Shown here piece after piece: positions 48,003 through 57,101 of a stretch of 64,000 nucleotides of DNA. A program made the position numbers and the translations under genes. The DNA is taken from contig JBAOHV010000015.1 in assembly GCA_037045265.1 (NCBI GenBank), positions 164,490 to 228,489 on the forward strand. The letters run 5' to 3'. Source of the DNA: JBAOHV01 sp037045265 (GTDB taxonomy: Bacteria; Actinomycetota; Acidimicrobiia; Acidimicrobiales; Microtrichaceae). The notes below the pieces were generated by a model. That model saw nothing but the letters and a program-made list of their open reading frames with translations. It was not told the DNA's origin and did no database searches. Positions within the stretch are counted from its first letter, which is position 1; every line of letters begins with the position of its first letter.

Positions 48003-48212
48003 ATGCCGCTGGTCAAGATCAAGGAAGACGAGACCTTCGAGAACGCGCTCCGCCGCTTCAAGCGCAAGTGCGAGAAATCCGGCATCATGAGCGAACTCAA
48101 GAAGCGCCAGCACTACGAAAAGCCCAGTGCGAAGCGCAAGCGGAAGATGCTCGCCGCCCGTAAGAAGACGCTGAAGCGCCTCGCCCAGGAACGCAGGATG
48201 ATGGGCGGTTGA
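48003..48212 (+). CDS. rpsU: 30S ribosomal protein S21
   Basis: 69 residues. PLVKIKEDETFENALRRFKR and the basic end (KRKRKMLAARKKTLKRL) are diagnostic of bS21, a small-subunit protein needed for initiation. A strong Shine-Dalgarno (AAGGGGGTG) lies upstream of the ATG. A terminator follows at 48250. Confidence 0.97.
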   Translation: MPLVKIKEDETFENALRRFKRKCEKSGIMSELKKRQHYEKPSAKRKRKMLAARKKTLKRLAQERRMMGG

Positions 48213-48249
48213 GGCTGTCGCCTCCGACCCGATCACCCTTGAAAACCCG

Positions 48250-48271
48250 AAGGCCCGTCTCGGCGGGCCTT
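48250..48271 (+). terminator. Rho-independent-like terminator after rpsU
   Basis: AAGGCCCG-tctcgg-CGGGCCTT forms an 8-bp perfect stem followed by a short pyrimidine run (CTTC). It sits 37 bases after the rpsU stop and 18 bases before the mutS2 start. Confidence 0.75.
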
Positions 48272-48288
48272 CTTCATGTCCGCAGACC

Positions 48289-50735
48289 ATGAATCCCCAC
48301 GACTCCCCCTTCGCCGAAGAGATCGCCGCGCTCGAGTTCCCCCTGCTCAGGGGCCTGATCGCCTCCTTCGCCCGCACCGGGGCCGGCCGGTCGGCCCTCG
48401 CCGCCATGCACCCCCTGGATGGCCATGGCCCCGTCCGCAGGCTGCGGCAGCAGGAATTGGACGCGACCTGGCTCCAGCGGCCCGGCGCCCTGCCCATCCG
48501 GTCCCTCGACGAAGCCATGCTGGAACTCCTCAGCCCGGCCGGCTGGCTGGCCCCGGAGCACTGGCGGCAGCTGCGGGAGGGGCTCAAGGACCTGGCCCAG
48601 CTGCTGGCCACGGTGGCCGCGATCCCCTGGCCGCCGGAGCGGCCGGTGCCCGAGGGGGTGGAGGCGGACATCGACCGCCTGCAGGTCACCGCGGCCGTGC
48701 TGCCGGATCCTGGCCCGCTGGCGGAGCGGCTGGCGAAGATCTTCAACGCCGAGGGGGAACTGGAGCCGGCACGGGTGCCGGGGCTGGCCGACCTCCACCA
48801 CGTCCGCCAGCGGGCCCTCCAGGCCGTGCAGGCGAAGCTGCAGAAGCTGCTGCGGACACTGCCGGACGCATTCATGGAGGCCACCCTGGTGGAGCGGAAC
48901 GGACGCTTCTGCCTGCCGGTGCGGCTGGACCGCAAAGGCCTGCTGGCCGGACTGGTGCTCGACCACAGCTCCAGCGGCGCGACCGTGTTCATGGAGCCCT
49001 TCGACGCGGTGCCGCTCAACAACGACTACGTGGAAGCCGACCAGGCCTACACCCAAGCCGTGCTCGCCTTCCTGCGACGGTTGCTGGAAGAGCTCCGGGC
49101 GAGGCGGGAGGACTTCACCCGCTGGAGCGTCTTCCAGGGCGAAGTGGACGAGGTGCTGGCCCTGCTGCGCTGGCGCAGCCTCTGCGACGGCGCCCTGGCG
49201 GCGGTCGGCGGCGGCCGCATCGAACTGCGCGAGGCCCGGCATCCGCTGCTGCTGCCTGCGGTCCGCGCCGCCCTCGACCTCGAGCCCCTGGGCCACGAGC
49301 CGGTCCCGCTCACCCTCGAGCTATCCCGCGAACGGCCCAGCCTGGTCATTTCCGGTTCCAACACCGGCGGCAAGACCGTGGTGCTGAAGACCGTCGGCCT
49401 GCTGGCCGCCTTCGCCGCCGCCGGCTGCGCCGTGCCCGCCCAGGAGGGCAGCTGCCTGCCCGCGCTGACCACCCTCCACGCCGACATCGGCGACCACCAG
49501 ACCCTGGCCGGAAGCCTGTCCACCTTCAGTTCGCACATCCTCCACCTCAAGCGGATCCTCGCCGAAGCCCGCCAGGGCGGCATCGTCCTGCTGGACGAGC
49601 TGGGCACCGGCACCGACCCGAAGGAGGGCGCCGCCCTCGGCATCGCCGTGCTGCAGGCCCTCTCCCGCCGCGGCTGCTGGGTGCTGTGCTCCACGCACCT
49701 GGGCGAGATCACCCAGTTCGCCCTGCAGCACCCGAAGTTCACCAACGCCTCCGTGCAGTTCGACGAGGGCCGGCTGGCCCCCACCTACCGGCTGCTGGTG
49801 GGCCTGCCCGGGCAGAGCCGGGCGCTCACCATCGCCGCCAAGCTGGGCCTGCCCCGCGCCCTCCTCGCCCACGCCGAGCAGGTGCTGGGCCGCCGCGAAC
49901 AGGACTGGCGGGAATTCCTCCGCAAGCTGGAGGCGGACCGGTTGCGCCTGCTGGAGCAGGAGGAAGCCCTGCAGCTGCGCGAGGCCCGGATCGAGAAGGA
50001 CCGGGAGATCCTGGCCCGGCGGGAAGAACAGCTGCGCAAGGACCAGGAGCGGCTGCTCCGGCAGGGCGAGGAGAAGGTCCAGCGGGTCCTGGGCTTCGTC
50101 GAGCACGAGGGCAAGCGGCTGGTGAAGGAGCTGAAGGCCAAGGAGAAGCAGGCCCAGGTCGCCGCCGACCGCGTCGAGGCCGACCGGGCCGGCTCCGAGG
50201 CGCAGGCGCGGGTGAAGCAGATGACCCGGATCGCCGGCGCCGAACTGGCGGCCCTTGCTCCCCAGGCGGCCGGCCGCCGCCCCCGCCCTCGGAGCTGCGC
50301 GAAGGCACCTGGGTGCGCCACGCGGGCCTCGGGGTGGAGGGCCGGATCGTCAGCCTTCGCGGTGAGCGGGCGGTGCTTGAGACGTCCCACGGCCGCCGGC
50401 TGGAAGCGCGCAGGGACGAACTGCAGCCCGCCGCGGGCAGTCCGGAACCACGGCGCGGAGGACGGGTCCGGTTCCGAGCCCAGGACCTGCCCGTGGAGTC
50501 CGAGATCAACCTGATCGGCCGCGCCTCTGACGACATCGACACCGAGGTCTACCGGTTCGTGGAGGGCGCCCTGGCCGCCGGCCAGCGCTTCGTGCGGATC
50601 GTCCACGGCCACGGCACCGGACGACTGAAAGTGGCCGTGCGGGAAGCCCTCAAGGGGCACCCCAGCATTGCTTCGATCGAGGATGCACCGCAGGCGCAGG
50701 GCGGCGCCGGGGCGACAGTCATCACCTTGCGGTGA
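48289..50735 (+). pseudogene. mutS2: MutS2 family endonuclease/ribosome-rescue ATPase, frameshifted near the C-terminus
   Basis: About 815 residues. The MutS-type core has Walker A GSNTGGKT (about residue 356), IVLLDELGTGTDP (Walker B), and CSTHLGEI. A long coiled coil follows (EQVLGRREQDWREFLRKLEA). A frame change near 50270 leads to the KOW-like (TWVRHAGLGVEGRIV) and Smr domains (ESEINLIGRASDDIDTEV, IVHGHGTGRLK) in another frame, ending GAGATVITLR. MutS2 acts in ribosome-collision rescue or anti-recombination depending on species. The tail is duplicated downstream. Confidence 0.92.
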
Positions 50736-50887
50736 ACCGGCCCGTGGAGGAAGACGCCGTCCCTCGCGGACGGCGAAGTGGATGATTCGCTCCGCGCCGG
50801 GGGCCCGACTTCGCGCTGTCCACCGGACAGCGCTGCGTCACCCGGCGGTCGCGAGGCGCCGGGGCGACGGTCATCACCTTGCGGTGA
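50703..50887 (+). repeat. Duplicated mutS2 gene tail
   Basis: The last 33 bases of mutS2 (50703-50735), encoding GAGATVITLR plus stop, recur at 50855-50887 with a single substitution. The 119-base spacer contains two perfect hairpins (CCGTCC-ctcgc-GGACGG at about 50758; GCGCTGTCC-acc-GGACAGCGC at about 50813) and the shared 68-bp element. Nothing else is seen between 50736 and 50946. Confidence 0.95.
50783..50854 (+). repeat. Shared tail-associated element, copy at the mutS2 locus
   Basis: Block 1 (50783-50810), a perfect 9-bp hairpin (50813-50833) and block 2, GCTGCGTCACCCGGCGGTCG (50832-50851), directly precede the duplicated mutS2 tail. It matches 34078-34146 with the same order, spacing (21 against 19 bases between blocks) and position relative to a copied gene tail. 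Confidence 0.87.
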
Positions 50888-50946
50888 GCCCTTCTGACTC
50901 CAGGTAGGGGCTAGGCGGGGGGGCCGTATTCAGGCTCAATCGCAGG

Positions 50947-51369
50947 ATGGCCCGCATCGAGCTTCCCCCCGTCGCCCTGCCTGTCCCTGCGGAGCGCATG
51001 TATGGCTTCCTGGCGGACCTGTCCCGCCACGGCCAGTTCCTGGAGCCGGACGCCCAGAATTTCCACGGCGACGCCAACAGCCACGGCTACGTCCTCGACA
51101 TCATGGGCATGAAGGTGGGCCTGGACATGGTCGTCCACGAACGCATTGAACCGTCCAGGGTGGTGCTCGCAGCAGGGGCGCGGAAGATCTTCGAGCAGCG
51201 CCTGAGTTTCGACATTGCCCCCCACCCTGATGGATGCACCCTGCAGATCAGCGACGAGGCCGACATTCCGACGATGATGGCGATGATGGGTGCGGACAAG
51301 CTGCTCAAGGGGCAGCTGGAGCGCTCCATGCAGAACATCGAGGCGCTGGCGAAGGAGGGGGCGATCTAA
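50947..51369 (+). CDS. SRPBCC-superfamily protein
   Basis: 140 residues. ELPPVALPVPAERMYGFLAD begins a START/Bet v1-like fold, with an Asn/His-rich pocket region (NFHGDANSHGYVLDIMGM) and a long C-terminal helix (KLLKGQLERSMQNIEALAKE). Such proteins bind hydrophobic ligands or act as small polyketide-type cyclases; no specific role can be given. The stop lies in the loop of a strong hairpin. Confidence 0.72.
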   Translation: MARIELPPVALPVPAERMYGFLADLSRHGQFLEPDAQNFHGDANSHGYVLDIMGMKVGLDMVVHERIEPSRVVLAAGARKIFEQRLSFDIAPHPDGCTLQISDEADIPTMMAMMGADKLLKGQLERSMQNIEALAKEGAI

Positions 51370-51383
51370 TCGCCCCCTCCTTC
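51351..51383. terminator. Bidirectional hairpin between convergent genes
   Basis: A perfect 15-bp stem (51351-51365 with 51369-51383) with a 3-base loop that contains part of the SRPBCC stop codon. The left arm encodes the last residues of that protein (KEGAI). It would stop transcription from both the SRPBCC gene and the convergent sppA (stop at 51390). Confidence 0.75.
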
Positions 51384-51389
51384 ACACCG

Positions 51390-53180
51390 TCAACGCAGCG
51401 ACAGTTCGAAGGGCATGCGGGCGTAGATGCCCATCGGGTCGTTCAGGGAGCCGAGCATCCGCACCTGCTGCTCGAAATCGCCCTTCAGCTGGCCCCAGGG
51501 GCCGAGCCTGGCGGCCATCGGCCGGTGCTTTTCGCCGCCGAGGGCCTCCATGATCTTCTCGATCGGCTTCTTGGCCGCGCCGGGGGGATCCACCCGGTAG
51601 TCGCCCTCGATCTTGGCCAGCTTGGCGGCGTGGCGAATGGCGTCCTGCAGGCCGCCCAGCTCGTCCACCAGCTTCAGCTTGAGCGCTTCCTGGCCGCTCC
51701 AGACCCGGCCCTGGGCGATTTCGTGGACGCCATCCTTGGGCAGCTTGCGGCTATCGGCGACCTTGGTCAGGAACTGGTCGTAGATCTGGTCGATGAGCGC
51801 CTGGATCCGGGCGATCTCGGCTTCGGTCTTGGGCCGGTAGAGGGTCGTGACGTTGCCGAGCTTGGCGGTGAGCACCTGGTCGAAGGTGATGCCGTGCTCG
51901 TTGGCCAGCTTCTTCACGTTCGGCAGCATGCCGAACACGCCGATGCTGCCGGTGATGGTGGTGGGCTCGGCGAAGATGCGGTCGCCGTAGGTGCTGATCC
52001 AGTAGCCGCCGCTGGCGGCGAGGTGGCCCATGCTCACCACCACCGGCTTCTCCTTCTTGGTGAGGATCACTTCGCGCTGGATCACTTCCGAGGCGGTGGC
52101 GGAACCGCCGGGGCTGTTGACCCGCAGCACCACCGCCTTGATCGCCTTGTCCATGCGCAGGCGGCGCAGTTCCCTGCTCAGCTTGTCGCCGCCGATCAGG
52201 CCGGGGCCGCCGTCGCCGTCGACGATCTCGCCCTCGGCGTAGAGGATGGCGATGCGGTTCTTGCCCTTCTGCGGATCGGAGGGCACCTGCACGTAGGTGG
52301 CCAGTTCGATCTGCGGGAAGTCCCGGTCCTTGTCCTGCTTGCCGGTGAGGCGCTTGAGCTCGGCCAGCACCTCGTCGTAGGGGGCGACCTTGTCCACCAG
52401 CCCGGCCTGCTTGGCTTCGGCGGCCATCAGCACCGCCTGCTCGTCGGCCACCTTCTGGATGGCCTCCGGGGTGAGCTTGCGGTCGGCCGCCACGGTGGCC
52501 TTCCACTCGCCCCAGAGATCGCCCAGCAGCTTCTGCGACTGCTCCCGAGCGGGTTCGCTCATCTTGTCCAGAATGAACGGCTCGACCGCGCTCTTGTACT
52601 TGCCCACCTTGGTCACCTGGACCTCGATGCCGTACTTCTTGAAGGCCTCGCCAAAGAACATCGGTTCGGAACTGAGCCCTGAGATCTCCACCGCGCCGAA
52701 GGGGTTGACGGTCAGGTTGCCGAGGCCGGCGCACAGGTAGTATTCGCGCTTGCTCCAGCCCTGGTTGTAGGAGAGCACCGGCTTGCCGCTGTCCTTCTTG
52801 AACCGGTGCAGCGCCTCCCGCAACTCCTTGAGGGCGGCCGGTCCGCCACTGTAGCCAGCGCTCCGGACGTTGCCGGTGAGGTAGAGGGCGGCGATGCGCG
52901 GGTCCTTGGCGGCCCGGTCGAGGGCGAGGATCGCGGTGCGCAGGGGCAGGCCTTCCGATTCGCCACCCTGCAGGGCCCGCTGCAGGGCCTCGCCGGGACC
53001 CGCTTCCTGGACGGAATCGGGGATGCTGGTGGACAGGTCGAACACCAGGACCGCCTTGTCCGGCACCGAGGGCTTCGATGACCCCATGGCCGCGATCGTC
53101 ATCAGCAGCACCAGGCCCAGGCCGGCGAACACGAACAGCGCCACCAGGCTGGCGAAAAAGGATTTGAAGAAGTTCTTCAT
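51390..53180 (-). CDS. sppA: Signal peptide peptidase SppA (protease IV, 67-kDa type)
   Basis: 596 residues: an N-terminal membrane anchor (FFASLVALFVFAGLGLVLL) and two S49 domains. The catalytic Lys lies in VGKYKSAVEPF (N-terminal domain) and the nucleophilic Ser in TITGSIGVFGMLPN (C-terminal domain), matching the Lys/Ser dyad of the long SppA type. It degrades cleaved signal peptides in the membrane. 28 bases separate it from the FMN reductase stop. Confidence 0.95.
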   Translation of the reverse strand: MKNFFKSFFASLVALFVFAGLGLVLLMTIAAMGSSKPSVPDKAVLVFDLSTSIPDSVQEAGPGEALQRALQGGESEGLPLRTAILALDRAAKDPRIAALYLTGNVRSAGYSGGPAALKELREALHRFKKDSGKPVLSYNQGWSKREYYLCAGLGNLTVNPFGAVEISGLSSEPMFFGEAFKKYGIEVQVTKVGKYKSAVEPFILDKMSEPAREQSQKLLGDLWGEWKATVAADRKLTPEAIQKVADEQAVLMAAEAKQAGLVDKVAPYDEVLAELKRLTGKQDKDRDFPQIELATYVQVPSDPQKGKNRIAILYAEGEIVDGDGGPGLIGGDKLSRELRRLRMDKAIKAVVLRVNSPGGSATASEVIQREVILTKKEKPVVVSMGHLAASGGYWISTYGDRIFAEPTTITGSIGVFGMLPNVKKLANEHGITFDQVLTAKLGNVTTLYRPKTEAEIARIQALIDQIYDQFLTKVADSRKLPKDGVHEIAQGRVWSGQEALKLKLVDELGGLQDAIRHAAKLAKIEGDYRVDPPGAAKKPIEKIMEALGGEKHRPMAARLGPWGQLKGDFEQQVRMLGSLNDPMGIYARMPFELSLR

Positions 53181-53208
53181 GGGGAGCTCCGTCGCTGCCC
53201 CCAGGATC

Positions 53209-53760
53209 TCATGCCGGGTGCGCCTGCAAGCGGGCGGCGATCGAAAGGAAGGCCGCCAGGGCCGAACGGACGGAATCCTGGGCCCGCTGGTCCAGGGGAG
53301 CCCCTTCCGGGTCCAGCGCCTGATCGGCGCGCGGCACGCTGATGGCTTCGGGGACCACGACGGCGCCGAGGTTCGCCAGGGTGGTCCGCCAGGGAATCAG
53401 CGCCCGGGCCCCGCCCAGGGCCCCGGGGGAGCAGGCGCAAAGCAGCACCGGCAGTCCTGCCAGCGGATTGGGCTTCTGCACTGATAGCCAGTCCACGGCG
53501 TTCTTCAGGTGGGCGGGAATGCCTGCGTTGTATTCCGGGCTCACCAGGATCAGCCCCTGGGCGGCCAGGAGTTCCTCCTTCAGGGAGGAGATCCCGGCCG
53601 GAACCGGGAGGCCGTCCTCGTAGAGCGGCAGACGCAGGGCTTCTCCGAGGAAGGTGCTGGTCCGGTGTACCTGCTGCGCCAGCCGGGCGGCGAGGTGCAC
53701 CAGGAACCGCCGGTTGATGGAACCGGGACGGAGGCTGCCGCCCATCAAGATCAGATTCAT
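53209..53760 (-). CDS. NADPH-dependent FMN reductase family protein
   Basis: 183 residues of flavodoxin-like fold. LILMGGSLRPGSINRRFL binds the FMN phosphate, and SPEYNAGIPAHLKNAVDWLS is the signature of NAD(P)H:FMN reductases/azoreductase-like proteins. The start is ATG 53760. It is upstream of sppA on the same strand and divergent from the bacilliredoxin gene, so both divergent genes have redox roles. Confidence 0.9.
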   Translation of the reverse strand: MNLILMGGSLRPGSINRRFLVHLAARLAQQVHRTSTFLGEALRLPLYEDGLPVPAGISSLKEELLAAQGLILVSPEYNAGIPAHLKNAVDWLSVQKPNPLAGLPVLLCACSPGALGGARALIPWRTTLANLGAVVVPEAISVPRADQALDPEGAPLDQRAQDSVRSALAAFLSIAARLQAHPA

Positions 53761-53824
53761 TGCGTCTCCCCAAAACCCGACTTGAATAGTAAACTTTAAG
53801 TGGTCATTGAGAAAGGATCTCAGA
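53761..53824. promoter_or_regulatory. AT-rich divergent promoter region
   Basis: This 64-base gap between the FMN reductase and bacilliredoxin genes contains an AT-rich stretch, TTGAATAGTAAACTTTAAG, in otherwise very GC-rich DNA. It is a likely place for two divergent promoters. I cannot assign individual -35/-10 boxes with confidence. Confidence 0.4.
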
Positions 53825-54250
53825 ATGGGCAATTACCCTGAAGAAATGGTCGCACCGATGCGGGCCGAGCTGACCCAGGCAGGATTCCGGCACTTGATGG
53901 ACCCCGCCCAGGTGGACGCCGCCCTGCAGCAGCCCGGCCTGACCCTCCTGCTGGTCAACTCCGTGTGTGGCTGCGCGGCTGCCGGCGCACGACCGGGCGT
54001 GGTCGCGGCGCTCAATTCCGGCCTCAAGTTCGACCAGCTGGTGACGGTGTTCGCCGGCATGGAAAAAGCCGCCACCCAGCAGGCGCGGGAGTATTTCGAG
54101 GGCGCCATGCCCACCAGCCCTCAGGCCGCCATTCTGAAGGACGGCCAGCTGGTCGACCTGCTGCAGCGGCAGGAGTTCCTGGACCGCCACCCACAGGAGA
54201 TCGCCAGCCGTCTGGCGGCCGGCTACCAGCGGGCCATGGCCGCCTCCTGA
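53825..54250 (+). CDS. Bacilliredoxin (BrxA/BrxB, YphP/YqiW family)
   Basis: 141 residues. PEEMVAPMRAELTQAGF begins the family, and VNSVCGCAAAGARPG carries the CGC active site that reduces mixed disulfides of bacillithiol with proteins. Also conserved are TVFAGMEKAATQQAREYF and PTSPQAAILKDG. A GAAAGGA ribosome site lies eight bases before the ATG. Presence suggests a bacillithiol-using organism, in contrast to part A with its mycothiol-type Mca. Confidence 0.93.
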   Translation: MGNYPEEMVAPMRAELTQAGFRHLMDPAQVDAALQQPGLTLLLVNSVCGCAAAGARPGVVAALNSGLKFDQLVTVFAGMEKAATQQAREYFEGAMPTSPQAAILKDGQLVDLLQRQEFLDRHPQEIASRLAAGYQRAMAAS

Positions 54251-54260
54251 GCGGCCGCCT

Positions 54261-54452
54261 TCAGGAGATCAACCCAAGCGCCTTGCGCACCTGCAGACGC
54301 TCGGCTTCATGGCGCTGGACCACCTTGGGCACTTCCGACAGCCACAGGCTGGCCAGCCGGTCGCCGGGAATCCTGCGTCCCTCGGGACGGTCCCCGGCCG
54401 CGTCCGGCGCATCCAAAGGCTGACCCTGGCTGGATGGGTTTTCCGGTGTCAT
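54261..54452 (-). CDS. Small hypothetical protein
   Basis: 63 residues (TPENPSSQGQPLDAPDAAGD, then a helical end with WLSEVPKVVQRHEAERLQV). The low-complexity start and short length make it uncertain. It lies convergent to the bacilliredoxin gene with a gap of 10 bases. I recognise no family. Confidence 0.4.
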   Translation of the reverse strand: MTPENPSSQGQPLDAPDAAGDRPEGRRIPGDRLASLWLSEVPKVVQRHEAERLQVRKALGLIS

Positions 54453-54536
54453 GGATTGGATCCTCGGGCTCGGGGGATGCAAACGCCCTGCCGCGGGGGC
54501 AGCCCCCCCGACGCCTGGCCGTGGCATAGTGCTGGG

Positions 54537-55925
54537 ATGCGCTGCGCGCTGGTTCTCCTCGCCTGCCTGGCCCTGCCCTTGTCTGCGCAGGCCCCGGCCA
54601 TGGCCCAGGAAGGCGCCGCCCCGGCCTCCGTGCTGGCCTTTCCCATTCGCCTCGACCTGGCTGCTTTCTTCGCCGAGGCGGAACGCGCCGCGCCACGCCG
54701 CCCTCCCGGTGTGGAAACCTGGACCCGGCTGGCCGACGGCCCGAAGGACGCCGCCTTCCGGTTCGACCTGACCCGGGAGCCCTTGCGGTTCTCCCTGAAG
54801 GAGAACCGGCTGCTGCTCCGCGCCGAGGCCAGGTACTGGCTGGAAGTGGGCGCCTGGATGGCCGGCTCCTGGTATCAGGCGGTGGGTTCCTGCGGCAAGG
54901 GCAAGGAAGCGCCCCGGCGCGTGCTGCTGACCCTGCGCAGCGAATTCGGCCTCACCCCCGACTGGGGCCTGCACCTCAGGACCTGGCCGGAGGACCCCCA
55001 GCCCATCGACCCCTGCCTGATCACCTTTCTCGGCTACGACATCACCGACCGGGTGGTGGTCGGCATGAAGGCCGAGATGCTGAAGGCCCTGCAGGGCCTC
55101 GAACGGCAGGTGGCTGAAGCCGCGGTGCTGCGCCTGCAGGCGGAGAAGGTCTGGAAGGCGGCCCAGGAGCCCCTCGAATTGGCGCCCGGGATCCACCTCT
55201 CCCTGAATCCGGAGCGGATCCGGCTGGCGCCCTGGCGCAGCGAGGGCAGGGTGCTGGTGCTCACCCCGGAACTCCAGGCCCGCCCCGTCCTGACCCTGGG
55301 CGAACGGCCCGCGGCCGGCACCCTGCCCCTGCCCCGGCTCGAAACCGCGGCGCCGGTCTCGCCGGGTTTCCGGGTGCGGCTGGACCTGGACCTCCCCTTC
55401 CAGGAAGCCACCCGCCAGCTCCGATCCCAGGTGGTGGGCAGGACCTTCGAGACCGAGAAGGGGACCTTTTCCATCCTGGATGCCTCGGTTGCAGGCCACA
55501 GCGGCCGCGCGATTCTGCAGATCCAGGTCAAGGGTCGGATCGAGGGCACCCTCAACCTGACCGGCCGGCCGGTGTTCGACGAAGCCAAGGGGGTCCTCCG
55601 GCTGGAGGAGCTGGACTACACCCTGGAAAGCCGCAGCTGGATCACCCGCGCCGGGGAGTGGCTGCTGCGCTCGAGCCTGCGAAGAACCCTGCAGGGGCAG
55701 ACCGACTGGTTCCTGGAGCGGAGTTTCGAAGAGGTCCGCACCCAGCTCAACCAGAACCTCAACCGCGAGCTGCTGCCCGGGGTGGCGCTGAAGGGCGAGC
55801 TGGGAGCCCTTCGCCTCGGCCAGCCGAGGATCCTGGCGGACCGTTTCCGGGTCGAAGCCAACCTGGAGGGCCGGGCCGAGGTGGAAGTCAAGGGTCTGGC
55901 CGAGCGGCTCGTCCCCAGGCCTTGA
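54537..55925 (+). CDS. Exported DUF4403 family protein
   Basis: 462 residues with a signal peptide (CALVLLACLALPLSAQA). The body has the DUF4403 pattern: an N-terminal part with RFDLTREPLRFSLKENRLLL, then RLDLDLPFQEATRQLRSQVV, a LQIQVKGRIEGTLNLTGRPV segment and C-terminal amphipathic LERSFEEVRTQLNQNLNREL. The fold is thought to be BPI/SMP-like and to bind lipids or act at the envelope, but no function is proven. Confidence 0.85.
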   Translation: MRCALVLLACLALPLSAQAPAMAQEGAAPASVLAFPIRLDLAAFFAEAERAAPRRPPGVETWTRLADGPKDAAFRFDLTREPLRFSLKENRLLLRAEARYWLEVGAWMAGSWYQAVGSCGKGKEAPRRVLLTLRSEFGLTPDWGLHLRTWPEDPQPIDPCLITFLGYDITDRVVVGMKAEMLKALQGLERQVAEAAVLRLQAEKVWKAAQEPLELAPGIHLSLNPERIRLAPWRSEGRVLVLTPELQARPVLTLGERPAAGTLPLPRLETAAPVSPGFRVRLDLDLPFQEATRQLRSQVVGRTFETEKGTFSILDASVAGHSGRAILQIQVKGRIEGTLNLTGRPVFDEAKGVLRLEELDYTLESRSWITRAGEWLLRSSLRRTLQGQTDWFLERSFEEVRTQLNQNLNRELLPGVALKGELGALRLGQPRILADRFRVEANLEGRAEVEVKGLAERLVPRP

Positions 55926-56056
55926 TTCCGCCACCGCGGGCGTGGCAAATGGACCTGTTCGTCAGTAGACTCTGCCCAGGCCCGTGGCGGGCCGAGTCCC
56001 GGCTCCCCGGGGCGAAGCCTGCAGCCCTCGCCTGATCGATGCAATCCGGAGGTCCC

Positions 56057-56584
56057 ATGGGCCCGTCCATCGCCCGCAACGTCCAGGTCCAGGAGCGCCT
56101 TGCCCTCGGCGACCGTCGGCTCTACCTGGTCACGGCCGCCCTGGTGGCAGGCAACGTCCTGCTTCCCTTCGCCTTCCACCAGGTTCCCCAGGGCGGAAGG
56201 ATGTTCCTGCCGATCTTCTTCTTCACCTTGATCGCCGGCTGGCGGTTCGGCGTCAGCGCCGGCATGCTCACCGCGCTGCTGTCCCCGCTGGCTGCCCACG
56301 CCCTCTCCGGGAGCCCCGCATCGGCGGCACTCCCGAGCATCATCCTGCAATCGGGCCTGCTCGGCCTCCTGGCCGCCTTCGCCGCCGCCCTCGGGCGCCG
56401 CACCTCGCTGACGTTCCTGGCGCTGGTCGTGGCGGCGCACCAGTCGCTGGTGCTGCTCCCGGTGCTGGCCGCCTCCGGTCCGGAGGCGGCCGCAGCCGCC
56501 CTCTGGCTGCGGCTGCCCGGCCTGCTGCTGCAGGTCCTGGGCGGCTTCCTGGTCCTGCGCCTGCTGGAGCGGACGCGGAGCTGA
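56057..56584 (+). CDS. ECF transporter S-component-like membrane protein
   Basis: 175 residues with five or six membrane helices (LYLVTAALVAGNVLLPFAFH, FLPIFFFTLIAGWRFG, SAGMLTALLSPLAAHAL, LLGLLAAFAAALG). The GGRMFLPIFFFTLIAGWRFG segment resembles substrate-binding (S) subunits of energy-coupling-factor transporters. No ECF ATPase or EcfT is nearby, so it may work with a shared module. GGAGG five bases upstream supports ATG 56057. The next gene starts 16 bases later. Confidence 0.65.
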   Translation: MGPSIARNVQVQERLALGDRRLYLVTAALVAGNVLLPFAFHQVPQGGRMFLPIFFFTLIAGWRFGVSAGMLTALLSPLAAHALSGSPASAALPSIILQSGLLGLLAAFAAALGRRTSLTFLALVVAAHQSLVLLPVLAASGPEAAAAALWLRLPGLLLQVLGGFLVLRLLERTRS

Positions 56585-56600
56585 AGGATCCCCCCCGGCC

Positions 56601-57020
56601 ATGCCGTTCGCGGCCTCGATCGAGCCGGTGTACCGGTTGCCGGACGGCCTCACGCTGCGGCTACACCGCGGGGACGAGGTCCTCTTCACGAGCACGAAGC
56701 ACTGGCTGCACCCGCTTTTCGATCTCGAACCGCTGCTGGCAGAGGGTCTTGACCCGGCCGGGATGGTGCTGGCGGACCGGATCACCGGGCTGGCCGCGGC
56801 CCACCTTGTGGCCCGCATGGGCATCCGGCAGTTGCGCACCCAGGTCCTGAGCCGCCTGGCGATTCCGGTCCTGGAGCGGCACGGCATCGACACCCGCTGC
56901 AGCCAGCAGGTCGCGCGGATCCAGTGCGCCACCGAATCCCTGCTGCTGGATGTCGCCGATGCCGGGTCAGCCTATGCGCTGCTGCGGGCCCGACGGGACC
57001 AGGCGCTGGCGCGGCGGTAG
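56601..57020 (+). CDS. DUF1893 family protein
   Basis: 139 residues. LTLRLHRGDEVLFTSTKHWL, LHPLFDLEPLL, GMVLADRITGLAAAHLVARM and VLERHGIDTRCSQQV match the DUF1893 layout (beta-rich start, DK/DR-x-TG-x-AAA core). No function is established. It directly follows the ECF S-like gene, suggesting a shared role. Confidence 0.72.
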   Translation: MPFAASIEPVYRLPDGLTLRLHRGDEVLFTSTKHWLHPLFDLEPLLAEGLDPAGMVLADRITGLAAAHLVARMGIRQLRTQVLSRLAIPVLERHGIDTRCSQQVARIQCATESLLLDVADAGSAYALLRARRDQALARR

Positions 57021-57101
57021 CCGTCGCCCGCAGGCCCGGCGCGGTTCCTCCTGGACAGGGCCCGGGCCCGCGGAGTAGCGTCGTGTACCAGCAGGTACAG
57101 A

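Noticed and set aside
55926..56056. Possible riboswitch (cobalamin or TPP) before the ECF S-like gene
   Set aside because: GC-rich hairpins are present, but I could not find the conserved B12 box or TPP core sequences.
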